The notes beneath the pieces are model-generated. The model had not been told where the DNA came from, made no database searches, and worked only from the letters and a program-made list of their open reading frames with translations. From assembly GCF_027497175.1 (NCBI RefSeq), contig NZ_CP114901.1:1488001-1552000 (forward strand): DNA of 64,000 nucleotides, given 5' to 3'. Made by a program: the position numbers and the translations under genes. This document shows, piece by piece, positions 36,594 through 45,807 of this stretch. How positions within the stretch are numbered: the stretch's first letter is position 1; every line of letters begins with the position of its first letter. Source of the stretch: Verrucosispora sp. WMMD573 (GTDB taxonomy: Bacteria; Actinomycetota; Actinomycetes; Mycobacteriales; Micromonosporaceae).

Positions 36594-39077
36594 ATGGCTC
36601 CCGGTCATGATCGTCGATCCGGTCCGCCGCACGCCGGTCTGCCGGAGCTGCTGCGGGCGCACCGGCTGGCGGCCGGCGCGACCCAGGCTGAGCTGGCGGC
36701 CCGTGCCGGCGTCGGGGTACGGACGGTCCGTGACCTGGAACGTGGCCGTTCCACCCGGCCACAACGCACCACCATCGAGCTGCTCGCCGGGGCGCTCGGA
36801 CTGACCGACTCCGCCCGTGCGGCGTTTCTGGCCGCAGCCCGGGGCACCAGCCCGTCGACCGTCCAGCCCGAGGTCGGTCCGCCGCTGGGGCTGCCGCCGC
36901 CACCGGAACTGATCGGCCGGGAGCGCGACATCACCGAGCTGGCCAGCCTGTTGAACGATCCACGCGGCCCCAGAGTGGTGAGCCTGGTGGGGTTGGCCGG
37001 CGTCGGTAAAACCGCCCTGGCGTTGGCGGCGGTCCACGCGGCCGCGCCCACCCACCCCGGCGGTGTCGCCGGGGTGCTGATCGGCGCAGGGTCGGACGCG
37101 GCTGACGTGCACGCCGCCGTCATGACGGTCTTCGGCGTGGCCCGGGACACCGAGTTGGCCGCGCGGCTCGGTGACCGGCGGGCGCTGCTGCTGGTGGACG
37201 CGGTGGAGCGGGCGCCCGATCCGGTGGCCGGCACCCTGCGGCGGCTCGTCGGTGCGGTGCCGCCGCTGCGGGTGCTGGTCACCGGCCGGCATCCGGTCGG
37301 GCTACCAAGCGAGTGGGTGCGCCCGGTGTCGCCATTGGAGGTGCCGCCACCGGGCGACACCGACCCGGCCACCCTCGCCGGCTATCCGGCGGTCGCCCTG
37401 TTCACCTCGCGACTGGCTCAGGTGCGGCGGGAACCGCCGGCCGACGCCGAGTTGCCCGCGCTGGCCGCCCTGGTACGCCGGTTGGGTGGGCTGCCGCTGG
37501 CGATCGAACTGATGGCGGCGCGCGGCCGGTTGCTCGATCTCACCGAACTGCTCGACCGGTACGGCGACCGGGTGTTGGATCTGGACACCTCGGCCGCCAC
37601 GCACAGCGGTTGGGAGGCACGGCCACGGGGTGACGATGCCCGCACGGCGGTGGCGGAGACCCTGCGCGACGCGGTGGCCACCAGTTACCGGCTGCTCGCC
37701 GCCGGGGACCGGGCGGCGCTGCGTCAGCTCGCCGCGTTCGGCAACCGGTGGTCGGTGGAGTTGGCCGAGGAGATGCTCGCCGGCAGCGGCGTCGATCCGG
37801 TGCCGCTGCTGAACCGCTTCCTCGATCTCGGGCTGCTGAGCGTACGGGGTGGTGGCTCGTTCCGGTTCCGACTCGTCGACGCCGTCCGCGACTACGCCGT
37901 CGAGCAGGCGTCCGGTGCCGGTGAGTCGACGGTGATCCGACGTCGGCACGCTCGGGTGGTGACCCGCCTGGTGGAGCGAACCGCGTCGGGGTTGACGGGC
38001 GCCGGTGCCGGTGCCGCCGCGCACCGTCTCGACGAGGTCACCGGCGACATCAGCTCCGCGCTGGCGTACGCGGCGGTCGACGACCCTTTGACCGCGTTAC
38101 GCCTCGCGGTGAACCTGCCCCGGTGGTGGCGGTTACGGGGGCGGGACGTCGTCGGCCGGCAGTGGCTGCTGCGCCTGCTGGCGGATCCGCGTACCGCCGA
38201 TGCCGATCCGGCGCTGCGCGCGTGGGCCGCAGTCGGTGTGGCGATGCTCGCGGGCGAGCACGGCGCAGGCGCAACGGAGCTGTCCACGGCCCGCGCGGCG
38301 TTGGCGGAGTTCCGTCGGCTCGGTGACGTGCCGGGCGAACTGGAGGCGCGGGCGGTCCTCGGCGTCCTGCTGGCCGCGACCGGACGGCCGGGCCAGGCAC
38401 GGGAGCAGGCGGAGGCGGTACTGGCCCTGGCCACCGAGCATGGCCTGACCCGCCAGATGGCGGTCGCGCAGCATCAGCTGGCGTGGCACGAGATCAGGCT
38501 CGGTGACCTGATCACGGCTCGTCGCCGGCTGGCGGTGGTGGACCGGCTCGGTGGTCAGTGCGCGGAGCAGCGACTGCGGGTGCTGGCTCGGGGCACCGTC
38601 GCGGAGGTGTTCCGCCTGGAGGGCCGGTACGCCGACGCGGCCGACGAGGCTCGCCGGGTGTTGACGGCCTTCGGCGATCTGGGCACCCCGCGTGGCCGGC
38701 GGCAGGTGCTGGGGACGCTGGGTCTGGCCCTCGCCCAGGACGGTCGGGCGACCGAGGCCGCCGAGGTGCTCGCCGAGCTGCGTCCACTCGACGGCACCGG
38801 CGCACTGATCGAGGGTCATCTGGCTCTGCATCGTGGGGCCCGGGAGGTCGCGGCGGAGTGGTTCACGGCCGCAGCGGAGCCGGACGAGACCGGTCGGGAC
38901 CGACGCACGGTCGTGGAGGCTCTGGTGGGGCTGGCGGCGAGCACCTCGGACGCGAGTGTGCTCGATCGGCTGGAAGTGGCCTGCCGCGAGGGCGGCATCC
39001 GGCTGCTGGAGCACGAGGAGGAACTGCTCTACGTGCTGTCGGTGACCCGGCACGGCCCGACAGCCCAGAACCGGTGA
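36594..39077 (+). CDS. XRE-NB-ARC-TPR regulator (STAND ATPase)
   Basis: This protein of about 827 residues has an XRE helix-turn-helix near the N-terminus (LLRAHRLAAGATQAELAARA, GVGVRTVRDLERG). A STAND nucleotide-binding domain follows: Walker A VGLAGVGKTALAL near residue 140, Walker B RALLLVDAVE, and the GLPLAIEL motif. The rest is helical TPR-like repeats to the C-terminus. It belongs to the AfsR/SARP-like large regulators, but with an XRE instead of a SARP domain. The start at ATG 36594 is the best guess, with no good ribosome site. The target and signal are unknown. Confidence 0.82.
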   Translation: MAPGHDRRSGPPHAGLPELLRAHRLAAGATQAELAARAGVGVRTVRDLERGRSTRPQRTTIELLAGALGLTDSARAAFLAAARGTSPSTVQPEVGPPLGLPPPPELIGRERDITELASLLNDPRGPRVVSLVGLAGVGKTALALAAVHAAAPTHPGGVAGVLIGAGSDAADVHAAVMTVFGVARDTELAARLGDRRALLLVDAVERAPDPVAGTLRRLVGAVPPLRVLVTGRHPVGLPSEWVRPVSPLEVPPPGDTDPATLAGYPAVALFTSRLAQVRREPPADAELPALAALVRRLGGLPLAIELMAARGRLLDLTELLDRYGDRVLDLDTSAATHSGWEARPRGDDARTAVAETLRDAVATSYRLLAAGDRAALRQLAAFGNRWSVELAEEMLAGSGVDPVPLLNRFLDLGLLSVRGGGSFRFRLVDAVRDYAVEQASGAGESTVIRRRHARVVTRLVERTASGLTGAGAGAAAHRLDEVTGDISSALAYAAVDDPLTALRLAVNLPRWWRLRGRDVVGRQWLLRLLADPRTADADPALRAWAAVGVAMLAGEHGAGATELSTARAALAEFRRLGDVPGELEARAVLGVLLAATGRPGQAREQAEAVLALATEHGLTRQMAVAQHQLAWHEIRLGDLITARRRLAVVDRLGGQCAEQRLRVLARGTVAEVFRLEGRYADAADEARRVLTAFGDLGTPRGRRQVLGTLGLALAQDGRATEAAEVLAELRPLDGTGALIEGHLALHRGAREVAAEWFTAAAEPDETGRDRRTVVEALVGLAASTSDASVLDRLEVACREGGIRLLEHEEELLYVLSVTRHGPTAQNR

Positions 39078-39355
39078 GGCGGCCCACCGGTGGCGGGGAC
39101 GGGGGTCGGCGCGGGCGAGGAAGCCCCCTGTTGCCACCCCTCGCTCATCGCCCGCGCCGGTTTCCCCCGTTACCCCCGCGCTGCGAGCCTAGCGAGGCAC
39201 AGTCGGGCCGTCTGTCGGGTTTGGTGCGGTATCACCTATTGGGTCGGTGGTTCTGCCGGTGGTTCTGCCGGTGCCGTGACGCTCGGCTGTTGCCGTGCGT
39301 ACCCAGGGTCCGCAGTAGCGGTTGGGGGCGACGGCAACCGATGGCGTGGGATGCC

Positions 39356-39907
39356 TCAGTGGCCCGGTTGGCCGCCTGGTGCGGGTGACCTCCCCTCCTT
39401 CTCGTCGCACTCGGCCGGGAGTTCGCCCGGTGCGACGGAGCGGCTGCCGGCGGTGGCGCAGGGATGTACGGCGTCGCGTACCCGCCGCAGGCCGTCGAGC
39501 AGTGCGGCCAGCGCAGCCGGGTCGAGTTGCCCGGTGAACCAGTCCTCGATGAGCTGGAGGTGCCCGGGCAGGCTCTCGTCGAGCCGGCGCAGGCCGGTCG
39601 GTGTGACGACCGCGTAGGAGCTGCGTCTGTCGGAGGGGCAGGCGCGGCGGGTGATCAACCCGTCGCGCTCCATCCGGTCCACCACCCGGGTCACGCCGCT
39701 GGTGGACAGTGAGGTCTGGGCGGCAAGATCGGTCATCCGCAGCTGGTTGGCGGGTGACCGGGCGAGCCTGGTCAGCACCTCGAACTCGACCGATGACAGG
39801 CCGTGCTCATCCAGTTGGGCGGCGAATCGGGCGGCCAGCCCGGCGTGCACCTCGAAGAGCAGGCCGACAGCCGTGATTCGAGGGTCGTCGAACGTGTTCG
39901 CTTCCAC
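39356..39907 (-). CDS. MarR-family regulator
   Basis: This 183-residue protein has the winged helix of MarR proteins: LSSVEFEVLTRLARSPANQL, LAAQTSLSTSGVTRVVDRM and RDGLITRRACPSDRRSSYAV. The C-terminal 25 residues are polar and probably disordered. It is divergent from the YceI gene with 103 bases between, a recurrent arrangement, so it probably controls that gene. The start is GTG at 39907. Confidence 0.9.
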   Translation of the reverse strand: MEANTFDDPRITAVGLLFEVHAGLAARFAAQLDEHGLSSVEFEVLTRLARSPANQLRMTDLAAQTSLSTSGVTRVVDRMERDGLITRRACPSDRRSSYAVVTPTGLRRLDESLPGHLQLIEDWFTGQLDPAALAALLDGLRRVRDAVHPCATAGSRSVAPGELPAECDEKEGRSPAPGGQPGH

Positions 39908-39926
39908 CAGTCCATCGTACCAATGC

Positions 39927-39957
39927 TTGACAGCAGGAATATTGCCGAGGATATAGT
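39927..39957 (+). promoter_or_regulatory. Promoter of the YceI gene with overlapping inverted repeat
   Basis: TTGACA (39927-39932) is a perfect -35. GATATA (39950) at 17 bases or TATAGT (39952) at 19 bases is the -10. An AT-rich repeat GGAATATTGCC / GAGGATATAG overlaps it and is the likely MarR site. The base composition stands out from the surrounding GC-rich DNA. Confidence 0.55.
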
Positions 39958-40010
39958 TGCTGACGCAGCCGTTGGGCTACTAAACAATATCTCCCGGAGG
40001 GCAGTCTCTC

Positions 40011-40592
40011 ATGACCAGCAGCACCGAACCGGTTACCCGCGAGTGGAACGGCCTCACCATCCCGGCGGCCGGTACCTACCTGCTGGATGCGGCGCACAAG
40101 CGGGTCGGCTTCGTTGCCCGGCACATGATGGTGAGCAAGGTTCGCGGCGAGTTCGCGGACGCGAGCGCCACCATCACCATCGCCGAGGAGCCGCTGGAGT
40201 CCACGGTCTCCGCCACCATCCAGGCCGCCAGCATCAACACCGCCCAGGCGGACCGGGATGCGCACCTGCGCAGCCCAGAGTTCCTCGACGCGGAGAAGTT
40301 CGCCACGCTGGAGTACCGCAGCACCGGCGTGAAGTCGCAGGAGGGCAACGAGTTCGTCCTGACCGGCGAGTTGACCATCAAGGACGTGACCCGTCCGGTC
40401 GACCTCAAGGTCGAGTTCGAGGGTGTCGGCCGCAGCCCGTTCGGCCAGGACATCTTCGGTTTCTCGGCGAGCACCGAGATCGACCGTGAGGACTTCGGTC
40501 TGACCTGGAACGTGGCTCTGGAGTCCGGCGGCGTTCTGGTCGGCAAGAAGGTCAAGATCGAGATCGAGGGCGAAGCCATCCGGCAGTCCTGA
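40011..40592 (+). CDS. YceI-family lipocalin-like protein
   Basis: This 193-residue protein has the YceI beta-barrel pattern: AGTYLLDAAHKRVGFVARHM at the start, SATIQAASINTAQADRDAHL, LTGELTIKDVTRPVDL, and EIDREDFGLTW near the end. YceI proteins bind isoprenoid chains or amphiphiles. There is no signal peptide, so it is probably cytoplasmic. GGAGGG lies 11 bases before the ATG. A divergent MarR-family gene lies upstream, and a strong terminator follows the stop codon. Confidence 0.92.
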   Translation: MTSSTEPVTREWNGLTIPAAGTYLLDAAHKRVGFVARHMMVSKVRGEFADASATITIAEEPLESTVSATIQAASINTAQADRDAHLRSPEFLDAEKFATLEYRSTGVKSQEGNEFVLTGELTIKDVTRPVDLKVEFEGVGRSPFGQDIFGFSASTEIDREDFGLTWNVALESGGVLVGKKVKIEIEGEAIRQS

Positions 40593-40602
40593 TCCGTACG
40601 CC

Positions 40603-40639
40603 CCGACAGGCCCGCGCCCGCACCGCGCGGGCCTGTCGG
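40603..40639 (+). terminator. Rho-independent-like terminator of the YceI gene
   Basis: Arms CCGACAGGCCCGCG and CGCGGGCCTGTCGG are perfect inverted copies (14 bp) with a 9-base loop, 11 bases after the YceI stop codon. There is no T-tract. Confidence 0.85.
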
Positions 40640-40898
40640 CTGTCCGGGGCCTCCACCCGTACGCGGACGCTGGTGCGAATTGTCACAACTTGTTCTTCAC
40701 CGGGCGCCGGGGGCTCGACGGTGTGACTGGGTACCTGCTCCAGCGGGAGTGAGGGGCGAGGCGATCGGCCGCCACGGCGGGTGGACTGCGGCAATGGACC
40801 GATCTTCGGGGCGGCGGGGCTCAGCGCTCCCAGCGAGTATGGTTCACAGTGCGCTGCGGAGCGGCACCGTTCCGTGGCGTCGCGCGCCGGGAGGAAAC
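40640..40898. other. Intergenic region before the ligase gene
   Basis: Together with the terminator this makes 306 gene-free bases. I see no RNA gene; the frame of the next gene is open but not family-like. A TATGGT at 40838 is the only -10-like sequence and has no good -35. Confidence 0.4.
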
Positions 40899-42377
40899 AT
40901 GGGCAGGGACGTCGATCGAGCCGCCTTCTCCCGTGAGGATCGAGTCCGGTACCGGCAGAAGGTCCGGCGCTGTCTCGACGTGTTCGCGCTCATGCTTGAC
41001 GACTTCGGCTTCGACGCCGACCGGCCGATGACCGGCTTGGAGATCGAGCTCAACCTGGTCGACCCGGCCGCCGAACCGGCGATGCGCAACGAGGAGATCC
41101 TCGCCGCGATCGCCGACCCGTCGTTCCAGACCGAGCTCGGGCAGTTCAACCTGGAACTCAACGCCAACCCACGGCTGATCTCCGGCACCGGGTTCGCCGA
41201 CTACGAGCGTGACCTCTGCGCGAGCCTCAACCGGGCCAACGAACGCGCCGCGCGGTCGGACACCCGGATCGTTCTGGTCGGCATCCTGCCCACCTTGAAC
41301 GAGCGACACCTGGTGGCGGACAACCTCTCCACGAACGAGCGTTACCGCGTGCTCAACGACCAGATCGTCGGGGCCCGCGGTGAGGACATCGAGCTGGACA
41401 TCCGGGGCGTCGAGCGACTGCGTACGCACAACGACTCCATCGCGCCGGAGGCGGCCTGCACCAGCCTCCAGTTCCACCTACAGGTGGCGCCGGACAGCTT
41501 CGCCGACTACTGGAACGCCTCCCAGGCGATTGCCGCCGCCCAGGTGGCAGTGGGTGCCAACTCGCCCTTCCTCTACGATCGGCAGCTCTGGGCGGAGACT
41601 CGAATCGCCCTGTTCGAGCAGGCCACCGACACCCGGCCGGACGAGCTGAAGGCCCAGGGCGTACGGCCCCGGGTCTGGTTCGGTGAGCGGTGGATAACCT
41701 CGATCTTCGACCTGTTCGAGGAGAACGTCCGCTACTTCCCGCCCCTGCTGCCGATCTGCGAGAGCGAGGACCCGGTGGAGGTCCTGCACGCCGGCGGCGT
41801 TCCCGAGCTGGCCGAGCTGCGGCTGCACAACGGCACCGTCTACCGGTGGAACCGGCCCGTGTACGACATCATGAACGGCCGTCCGCACCTGCGGGTGGAG
41901 AACCGGGTGCTACCGGCCGGGCCGACCGTGGTCGACATGCTGGCCAACGCCGCCTTCTACTTCGGGCTGGTCCGGGGCATGGCGGAGGCCGACCGGCCGA
42001 TCTGGAGCCAGCTCACCTTCAGCTCCGCCGAGGAGAACTTCCACGCGGCCGCCCGCCGGGGCATGGAGGCGATCCTGCACTGGCCAGGGCTGGGCGAGGT
42101 GCCGGTGACCACGCTGGTGCTCGACACGCTGCTGCCGCTCGCCGCCGCCGGCCTCGACGGCTTCGGTGTCGCCGCCGCCGACCGGGACCGGTTGCTCGGC
42201 ATCATCGAGCAACGCTGTCGTACCGGGCGCAACGGGGCGGCCTGGCAGACCGCCACCGTCTGGGCCGCCGAGCGCCACCTGGGCCTGGACCGCCGGGCCG
42301 CGCTGCATCACATGCTCCAGCGCTACGCGGAGTTGCAGTACACCAACGAGCCGGTGCACACCTGGCCGCTCGACTGA
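40899..42377 (+). CDS. Glutamate-cysteine ligase family (GCS2) protein
   Basis: This 492-residue protein matches the GCS2 carboxylate-amine ligases: MTGLEIELNLVDPAAEP with the metal-binding Glu residues, QTELGQFNLELNANPR, TSLQFHLQVAPDSFADYWNA and NGRPHLRVENRVLPAGPT. Such enzymes join glutamate to cysteine or another amine using ATP. Actinomycetes use mycothiol, so the true product may be gamma-glutamylcysteine for ergothioneine-type synthesis or something else. GGAGG lies 5 bases before the ATG at 40899. A hairpin lies after the stop. Confidence 0.88.
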   Translation: MGRDVDRAAFSREDRVRYRQKVRRCLDVFALMLDDFGFDADRPMTGLEIELNLVDPAAEPAMRNEEILAAIADPSFQTELGQFNLELNANPRLISGTGFADYERDLCASLNRANERAARSDTRIVLVGILPTLNERHLVADNLSTNERYRVLNDQIVGARGEDIELDIRGVERLRTHNDSIAPEAACTSLQFHLQVAPDSFADYWNASQAIAAAQVAVGANSPFLYDRQLWAETRIALFEQATDTRPDELKAQGVRPRVWFGERWITSIFDLFEENVRYFPPLLPICESEDPVEVLHAGGVPELAELRLHNGTVYRWNRPVYDIMNGRPHLRVENRVLPAGPTVVDMLANAAFYFGLVRGMAEADRPIWSQLTFSSAEENFHAAARRGMEAILHWPGLGEVPVTTLVLDTLLPLAAAGLDGFGVAAADRDRLLGIIEQRCRTGRNGAAWQTATVWAAERHLGLDRRAALHHMLQRYAELQYTNEPVHTWPLD

Positions 42378-42396
42378 GCGAAGCGGCAACCTCACC

Positions 42397-42440
42397 GGAT
42401 CTTGGTTCGCCTCTCAGTGGGTCGTTTCGCGTCAAGATCC
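42397..42440. terminator. Hairpin between convergent genes
   Basis: GGATCTTG and CAAGATCC are perfect inverted copies separated by 28 bases. The right arm overlaps the last codons and stop of the minus-strand gene. A long loop makes it a weak terminator; the arms resemble those of the palindrome at 22122-22166 (ATCTTG/CAAGAT). Confidence 0.4.
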
Positions 42441-44006
42441 AGACTGGCGACCGCGCTGCCGGGGACGGCCGCGGCGGTTGCCGCTCTCGGGTGTCTCCTC
42501 GCTGCCGAATGACGCCTCGGACGGCGAGGACCCGGATTTCCCACCCGCCTCCGCCGGCCTTTCCGGCTGCGCTGCCGAGGGCGGTGCTGCCGGTTTCGGT
42601 GCTGCCGGCTTGACCGCCGCTGGTTTGACCGCTGCCGGTCGCGGTGTGGTTTCCGCCGATCCGGCTTCCTCCCGGGTCGCCGTCACCTCGCCGGCCACCG
42701 TCCGGTCGAGCCGGTCGGCGGCCGCCGCGGACCGCGTGGCACTCGCCGAGGATCGCGAGGCACCCGCCGGGGATCGCGAGGCACCCGCCGGGGATCGCGA
42801 GGCACCCGCCGGGGACAGCGGGACACCCGCCCCGGACCGCTCGGCGTCCGGCGTGGGCCGGGTGGCGGCATCCGGTTCGGCCCCGGGCGTGTGCCGGTCG
42901 GAGTCACCGACTCGCTGCCGGGGCACCACCGGGGCCGCGTCGGGGCCGCTCGACCGGAGGGCCGCCAGCCGAGCGGCCCGCTGAGCCAGCGCCGCCACCA
43001 GGACCGACCCGCCGATGCCGACGATCACCGCGTACGGGGCGGTGAGATGCGCGGACACCTGTTCCGGGCTGATCGCGGTGAGCCTCGGTACGGCCAGGAA
43101 GTACGCGATGGCCACCAGCAGCGGCCCGGCGGCACCGGAGGCGGTCGCGCCGACCCGCCGCTCGGTCGCCCGGACGCCGCGCCGGGCAGCCAGCGCGCCG
43201 ATCACCAGTGCTGAACCGAGCGACAGGACCGCGCCCGGCCAGTAGAAGTAGTCCCGGACCCAGAACTGGTCGTTGTCCGAGCTGAGTTGCCAGATCCCGA
43301 GCTGCGCGGTCGTCAGCCCGCGACCGGCGAGCACCGAGTCGACCACGGCGATGACCGCGAGCAGCCAGAGCCAGCCGGCGGTGGCGATGACGTTGGTGGC
43401 GGCGGCGCGGCAACGCAGTGCCCAGATCGCCACGAGCAGGCCGATCAGTACGCCGACCGCCGCGTATGCGGCGGCCATGTCCCGGGGGGACGGCGTGTCC
43501 GGCACCACCGCGACCCGGGCCGGCACGGCGACCAGCAACACCGTGATCAGCGCGCCCAGGCCGGCGGCCAGGGCCAGCGCAATTCCCCACAGTCCGCCAC
43601 CGGCCTGCTTGACGGTCACGGACGGCAGCTCACCGGAGGACCGAACCGGGCTGCCGGACGTCGTCGGTCCGCTGCCTGCCGCTGCGGAGATGGGTGGCGC
43701 TGCGACCCCGGACGGCGGAGCAGAGGCGGGCGGCCCGTCGGGCACCGTCGCCGGGTCGGACGGGGATGCGGCCCGGCGACGGTCGTGCAGGCGTTGCGCG
43801 CAGACCGCACCGAAGATGGTCGACGTGGCCGCGATCCAGGTCGCCCAGATCAGGCTCGCCACCCAGGCCGCCGTGCCGGCGGTCGCCTCAGGGGGCGCCC
43901 AGTTGAGAATGCCCAGGCCGTATCCGAAGCCCAGTTGGGCGGCACCGGCACCGGCTGCCACGCCGGCCGCGGTGGCGATCGATCCTCCCCAGCCCTGTCT
44001 GGCCAT
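42432..44006 (-). CDS. Multi-pass membrane protein with repetitive Ser/Ala/Pro-rich tail
   Basis: This 524-residue protein has about nine hydrophobic segments over residues 1-340 (for example AATSTIFGAVCAQRL, GIALALAAGLGALITVLLVA, YAAVGVLIGLLVAIWALRC, PLLVAIAYFLAVPRL). A low-complexity tail of some 180 residues follows with SPAGASR tandem repeats and PAAVKPAA repeats, ending in the basic RRGRPRQRGRQ. The basic end could contact nucleic acid or lipid head groups. I do not recognise the family. It is divergent from the PASTA-protein gene at 44128. Confidence 0.7.
   Translation of the reverse strand: MARQGWGGSIATAAGVAAGAGAAQLGFGYGLGILNWAPPEATAGTAAWVASLIWATWIAATSTIFGAVCAQRLHDRRRAASPSDPATVPDGPPASAPPSGVAAPPISAAAGSGPTTSGSPVRSSGELPSVTVKQAGGGLWGIALALAAGLGALITVLLVAVPARVAVVPDTPSPRDMAAAYAAVGVLIGLLVAIWALRCRAAATNVIATAGWLWLLAVIAVVDSVLAGRGLTTAQLGIWQLSSDNDQFWVRDYFYWPGAVLSLGSALVIGALAARRGVRATERRVGATASGAAGPLLVAIAYFLAVPRLTAISPEQVSAHLTAPYAVIVGIGGSVLVAALAQRAARLAALRSSGPDAAPVVPRQRVGDSDRHTPGAEPDAATRPTPDAERSGAGVPLSPAGASRSPAGASRSPAGASRSSASATRSAAAADRLDRTVAGEVTATREEAGSAETTPRPAAVKPAAVKPAAPKPAAPPSAAQPERPAEAGGKSGSSPSEASFGSEETPESGNRRGRPRQRGRQSGS
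42757..42819. repeat. In-frame 21-bp tandem repeat (three units)
   Basis: GAGGCACCCGCCGGGGATCGC occurs at 42757 and 42778, with a variant at 42799. On the minus strand it encodes repeats of SPAGASR. Confidence 0.9.
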
Positions 44007-44127
44007 GCCGGGCAGCGTAACGTCCTGTGGTCGGTGCGGCGAGTCGTGCGCGGTACCTACCGGCGAAGGTTACGGACAGTGCTTGGCCCCGGTCGCTACG
44101 GTCGCGGGTGATGAGGCGGTGGGCGGG

Positions 44128-44817
44128 ATGATGGACGGGACCACGGGCGGGCGGCCGGGGCGCGATGACACCGGCCCGGACCGGACGAGGCTGATCATCG
44201 GCGGCGGGGCCGCCGCCGTACTGCTTGCGATCATCGGCGCGACCGGTGGCTGGGTGCTCGCCGGTGACCAGGTGGAGCCGGGCCCGGTGTCGTCCGGCGC
44301 GACCGGCACCAGCACCCCGACCCCCGCCGTACCGAACACGCCGCCTCGGGATCGGCCGACGCCGACCACCCCAACCAGGCCGAGCAGCAGCCCCAGCCCG
44401 TCGCGGCCGGCCGGACTCACCGTCCCGGACCTGATCGGCGCAGACTTCGAGGAGGCCAGGGAGGAACTGCGGGACCTCGGCCTGGGCTGGCAACTCGTCT
44501 TCGGCAGCGGCGACAGTTCCAGCGTGCGCAGCACCGATCCGGCCCCGGGCACGCCGGTGCGGCGCGGTGTCACCGTCAAGATCAACGTAGCCGGGGCGGC
44601 CCCGCCGAACGAGGTGCCCGAATTGACCGGTGAGACGTGCAACGAGGCGGGAGGCAAGCTGGTAGACGACGGATTCTCCCCCCGCTATCCCACCGGGCGC
44701 TCCGGCACGGTGACGTCGCAGCGCCCGCCCGGCGGCACGGTCGGCAGGTGGAACGACGTGATCCAGATCTGGTGTGGCACACCGCCGAGTGCGGACCCGA
44801 GCGCACCGGCAGCGTGA
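44128..44817 (+). CDS. Membrane-anchored protein with two PASTA domains
   Basis: This protein of about 229 residues has a short basic N-terminus, one membrane segment (LIIGGGAAAVLLAIIGATGG), and a Thr/Pro/Ser-rich external linker. Two PASTA domains follow: LTVPDLIGADFEEAREELRD, then VPELTGETCNEAGGKLVDDG. PASTA domains bind peptidoglycan fragments, usually in PknB-type kinases or PBPs. Here there is no kinase or transpeptidase domain, so this could be a cell-wall sensor or adaptor. The start is uncertain (GTG 44119, ATG 44128 or 44131). Confidence 0.78.
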   Translation: MMDGTTGGRPGRDDTGPDRTRLIIGGGAAAVLLAIIGATGGWVLAGDQVEPGPVSSGATGTSTPTPAVPNTPPRDRPTPTTPTRPSSSPSPSRPAGLTVPDLIGADFEEAREELRDLGLGWQLVFGSGDSSSVRSTDPAPGTPVRRGVTVKINVAGAAPPNEVPELTGETCNEAGGKLVDDGFSPRYPTGRSGTVTSQRPPGGTVGRWNDVIQIWCGTPPSADPSAPAA

Positions 44818-44916
44818 CGCGCACCCGACACGCTGATGCCGGCCGATGACCGGCGAAACCGCTAGGTTGACCGTCGAGGGGCCTGGTGCCCGCCCGGTCG
44901 GCGGAAAGGACGTGCC

Positions 44917-45798
44917 GTGAGCGACGACCGCCAGCAGCCGACCGACGGGCAACCGGACGACCGGACCCGTCCGATCCCGCCAGCCGGGGACAGCCCGGAC
45001 GAGACCGCGCCGCTGAAGCGCGCCCCCGACGAGACCGCGTCGATGGACCGGGCAGCCAGTGAGCCGGGGAAGCCGGCCGACGCGACCGCACCGATCGGGC
45101 GCGCGCCGGACGAGACGGCGCCGATCGGGCGTACGCCGGACGAGACCGCGCCGATGGACCGGGCCGCCGCGGAGCCGGCGGACGCGACCGCGCAGCTGCC
45201 GCCGAGTCAGCGCTCCGGATCGGTGGCCTGGTCGGGGCGCGCGGAGGTGCCGTCGGTTCGGCCGGGGGTGGACCGCGAGCTGGCCGGCGGTGACTGGTAC
45301 GCCGACGAGCAGCCGGGCCGACCGTGGTGGCTGCCGATCCTCTGGGGCGTCCTGCTGCTGCTCCTGCTCGCCCTGATCGGAGGTGGGTTCTGGCTGGCCC
45401 GCCAGGGGCTGGACGACGACGGCCCGGCACCGGAGTCGCCCTCGCCGACCACCCAGGTCTCGCCGACCACGGCGTCGCCGTCGCCGACCACCGCGTCCCC
45501 AACACCGGCACCGACGACGAGTGCCGCGCCGGTCGAGGTGCCGGTACCGCCGCTGGTCGGTCTGCCGGAGGCCGCGGCACGGGCCGCGCTGGACGGGCTC
45601 GACCTCGACTATCGGGTGGAGTACCGCCCGTCGGACCAGCCGGAGGGGACCGTCATCGCCACCGACCCGGAGGCCGGTGAGTTGGTGGCGGCGGGCGACG
45701 AGGTTCAGCTGGTGGTGGCTGCGGCCAGCCCAAGTCCTTCGCCGACCACGGGTGAGCCGACCACCGAGCCGACCGCCTCGGCGAGCCCCACGGAGTGA
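44917..45798 (+). CDS. Membrane-anchored single-PASTA protein with acidic repeat region
   Basis: This 293-residue protein has a cytoplasmic N-terminal region of about 130 residues made of repeats of the type PDETAPIGRA and PDETAPMDRA, rich in Thr and Asp. Then come a membrane segment (WWLPILWGVLLLLLLALIGG), a Pro/Ser/Thr linker and one PASTA domain (VPPLVGLPEAAARAALDGLD). The TAPI/TAPM threonines look like possible Ser/Thr-kinase targets, and pknB is in the window. AAAGGA precedes the GTG start. It follows the two-PASTA gene by 99 bases and probably shares its transcript. Confidence 0.8.
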   Translation: MSDDRQQPTDGQPDDRTRPIPPAGDSPDETAPLKRAPDETASMDRAASEPGKPADATAPIGRAPDETAPIGRTPDETAPMDRAAAEPADATAQLPPSQRSGSVAWSGRAEVPSVRPGVDRELAGGDWYADEQPGRPWWLPILWGVLLLLLLALIGGGFWLARQGLDDDGPAPESPSPTTQVSPTTASPSPTTASPTPAPTTSAAPVEVPVPPLVGLPEAAARAALDGLDLDYRVEYRPSDQPEGTVIATDPEAGELVAAGDEVQLVVAAASPSPSPTTGEPTTEPTASASPTE

Positions 45799-45807
45799 TC
45801 GCCCGAC

